Assembly: GCA_002049985.1 (NCBI GenBank)
Contig: MVCY01000005.1
Span: 1 to 14,221 of the forward strand
Direction: 5' to 3'
Length of the DNA: 14,221 nucleotides
DNA from: Candidatus Latescibacteria bacterium 4484_181
GTDB lineage: Bacteria; Latescibacterota; MVCY01
Numbering within the stretch: position 1 is the stretch's first letter; every line of letters starts with the position of its first letter. The notes beneath the pieces were generated by a model that had not been told where the DNA came from, did no database searches, and was given only the letters and a program-made list of their open reading frames with translations. Shown piece by piece: positions 14,036-14,221 of this stretch. Both the position numbers and the translations under genes were made by a program.

Positions 14036-14221
14036 CTAATTCTCTTCCTGCTTTCCTACTCTCCTTTGTCTTAGATTCTGTCCGACTGCAGCAAAGGCGA
14101 CCTTTATCTCCCCGCGACTCTTCCAGAGAGCTGGGATAAAAAGCACTATAATAATTAGCAACAACACAAGGGGTGGAATATGCCACATTGAGCCAAGCTT
14201 GGCCAGGATAAAATATCTGGG
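14036..14221 (-). CDS. C-terminal end of a membrane protein (5' end outside window)
   Basis: The minus-strand frame is open from the window edge to TAG at 14038-14036 and gives 61 residues. A strongly hydrophobic segment (IPPLVLLLIIIVLFIPALW, about residues 15-33) is followed by a basic, polar tail with SRGEIKVAFAAVGQNLRQ and ending KQEEN. This fits a final membrane helix with a cytoplasmic tail. I do not recognise the family. The polar tail is encoded by a purine-rich run that could itself be loosely heptad-phased, but this is uncertain. It precedes the YdjM-like gene by 39 bases on the same strand. Confidence 0.65.
   Translation of the reverse strand, partial: PRYFILAKLGSMWHIPPLVLLLIIIVLFIPALWKSRGEIKVAFAAVGQNLRQRRVGKQEEN

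Overview
This window reads as chromosomal sequence from an anaerobic bacterium with a roughly balanced base composition, probably from a poorly sampled lineage or a metagenome bin. Supporting this are the bacterial ProRS with an inserted editing domain, the short form of ThiC, strong Shine-Dalgarno sequences before most genes, and an oxygen-sensitive radical SAM/SPASM enzyme. I cannot name a phylum from the sequence alone. Nothing marks a phage, plasmid or insertion sequence.

Layout. (1) Bases 1-3007, plus strand: the tail of a probable MerR-type regulator, a prolyl-tRNA synthetase gene (proS) that is broken near its 5' end, and thiC for thiamine pyrimidine synthesis. (2) Bases 3086-4384, minus strand: asnS, convergent with thiC. 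(3) Bases 4619-11521, minus strand: a DNA-processing block transcribed from right to left. It holds a UvrD/PcrA-type helicase fused to a RecB-family nuclease with an iron-sulfur staple, then an Mre11/SbcD-like phosphoesterase (YhaO type) that overlaps by 11 bases a Rad50/SbcC-like ATPase (YhaN type) with a central membrane hairpin. (4) Bases 11778-13235, minus strand: a radical SAM/SPASM protein. (5) Bases 13544-14221, minus strand: a small YdjM/DUF457-type membrane protein and the end of another membrane protein.

Working together: YhaO and YhaN are almost certainly co-translated as a nuclease-ATPase complex, and the helicase-nuclease upstream on the same strand suggests a local DNA end-processing or repair group. 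The tRNA synthetases and thiC are housekeeping genes. The radical SAM protein stands alone, with no visible substrate peptide.

The two most notable things are not intact genes. First, proS lacks about 100 codons, including class II motif 1 and most of motif 2, with a frame change at the junction. Second, nearly every intergenic gap of useful size on the minus-strand side carries short degenerate arrays with a seven-base period. One clear four-unit array (4601-4628) supplies the last codons and stop of the YhaN-like gene. A different element, with 8-bp terminal inverted repeats around a GC-rich core (8463-8514), sits directly before the YhaO start, which has no Shine-Dalgarno sequence.
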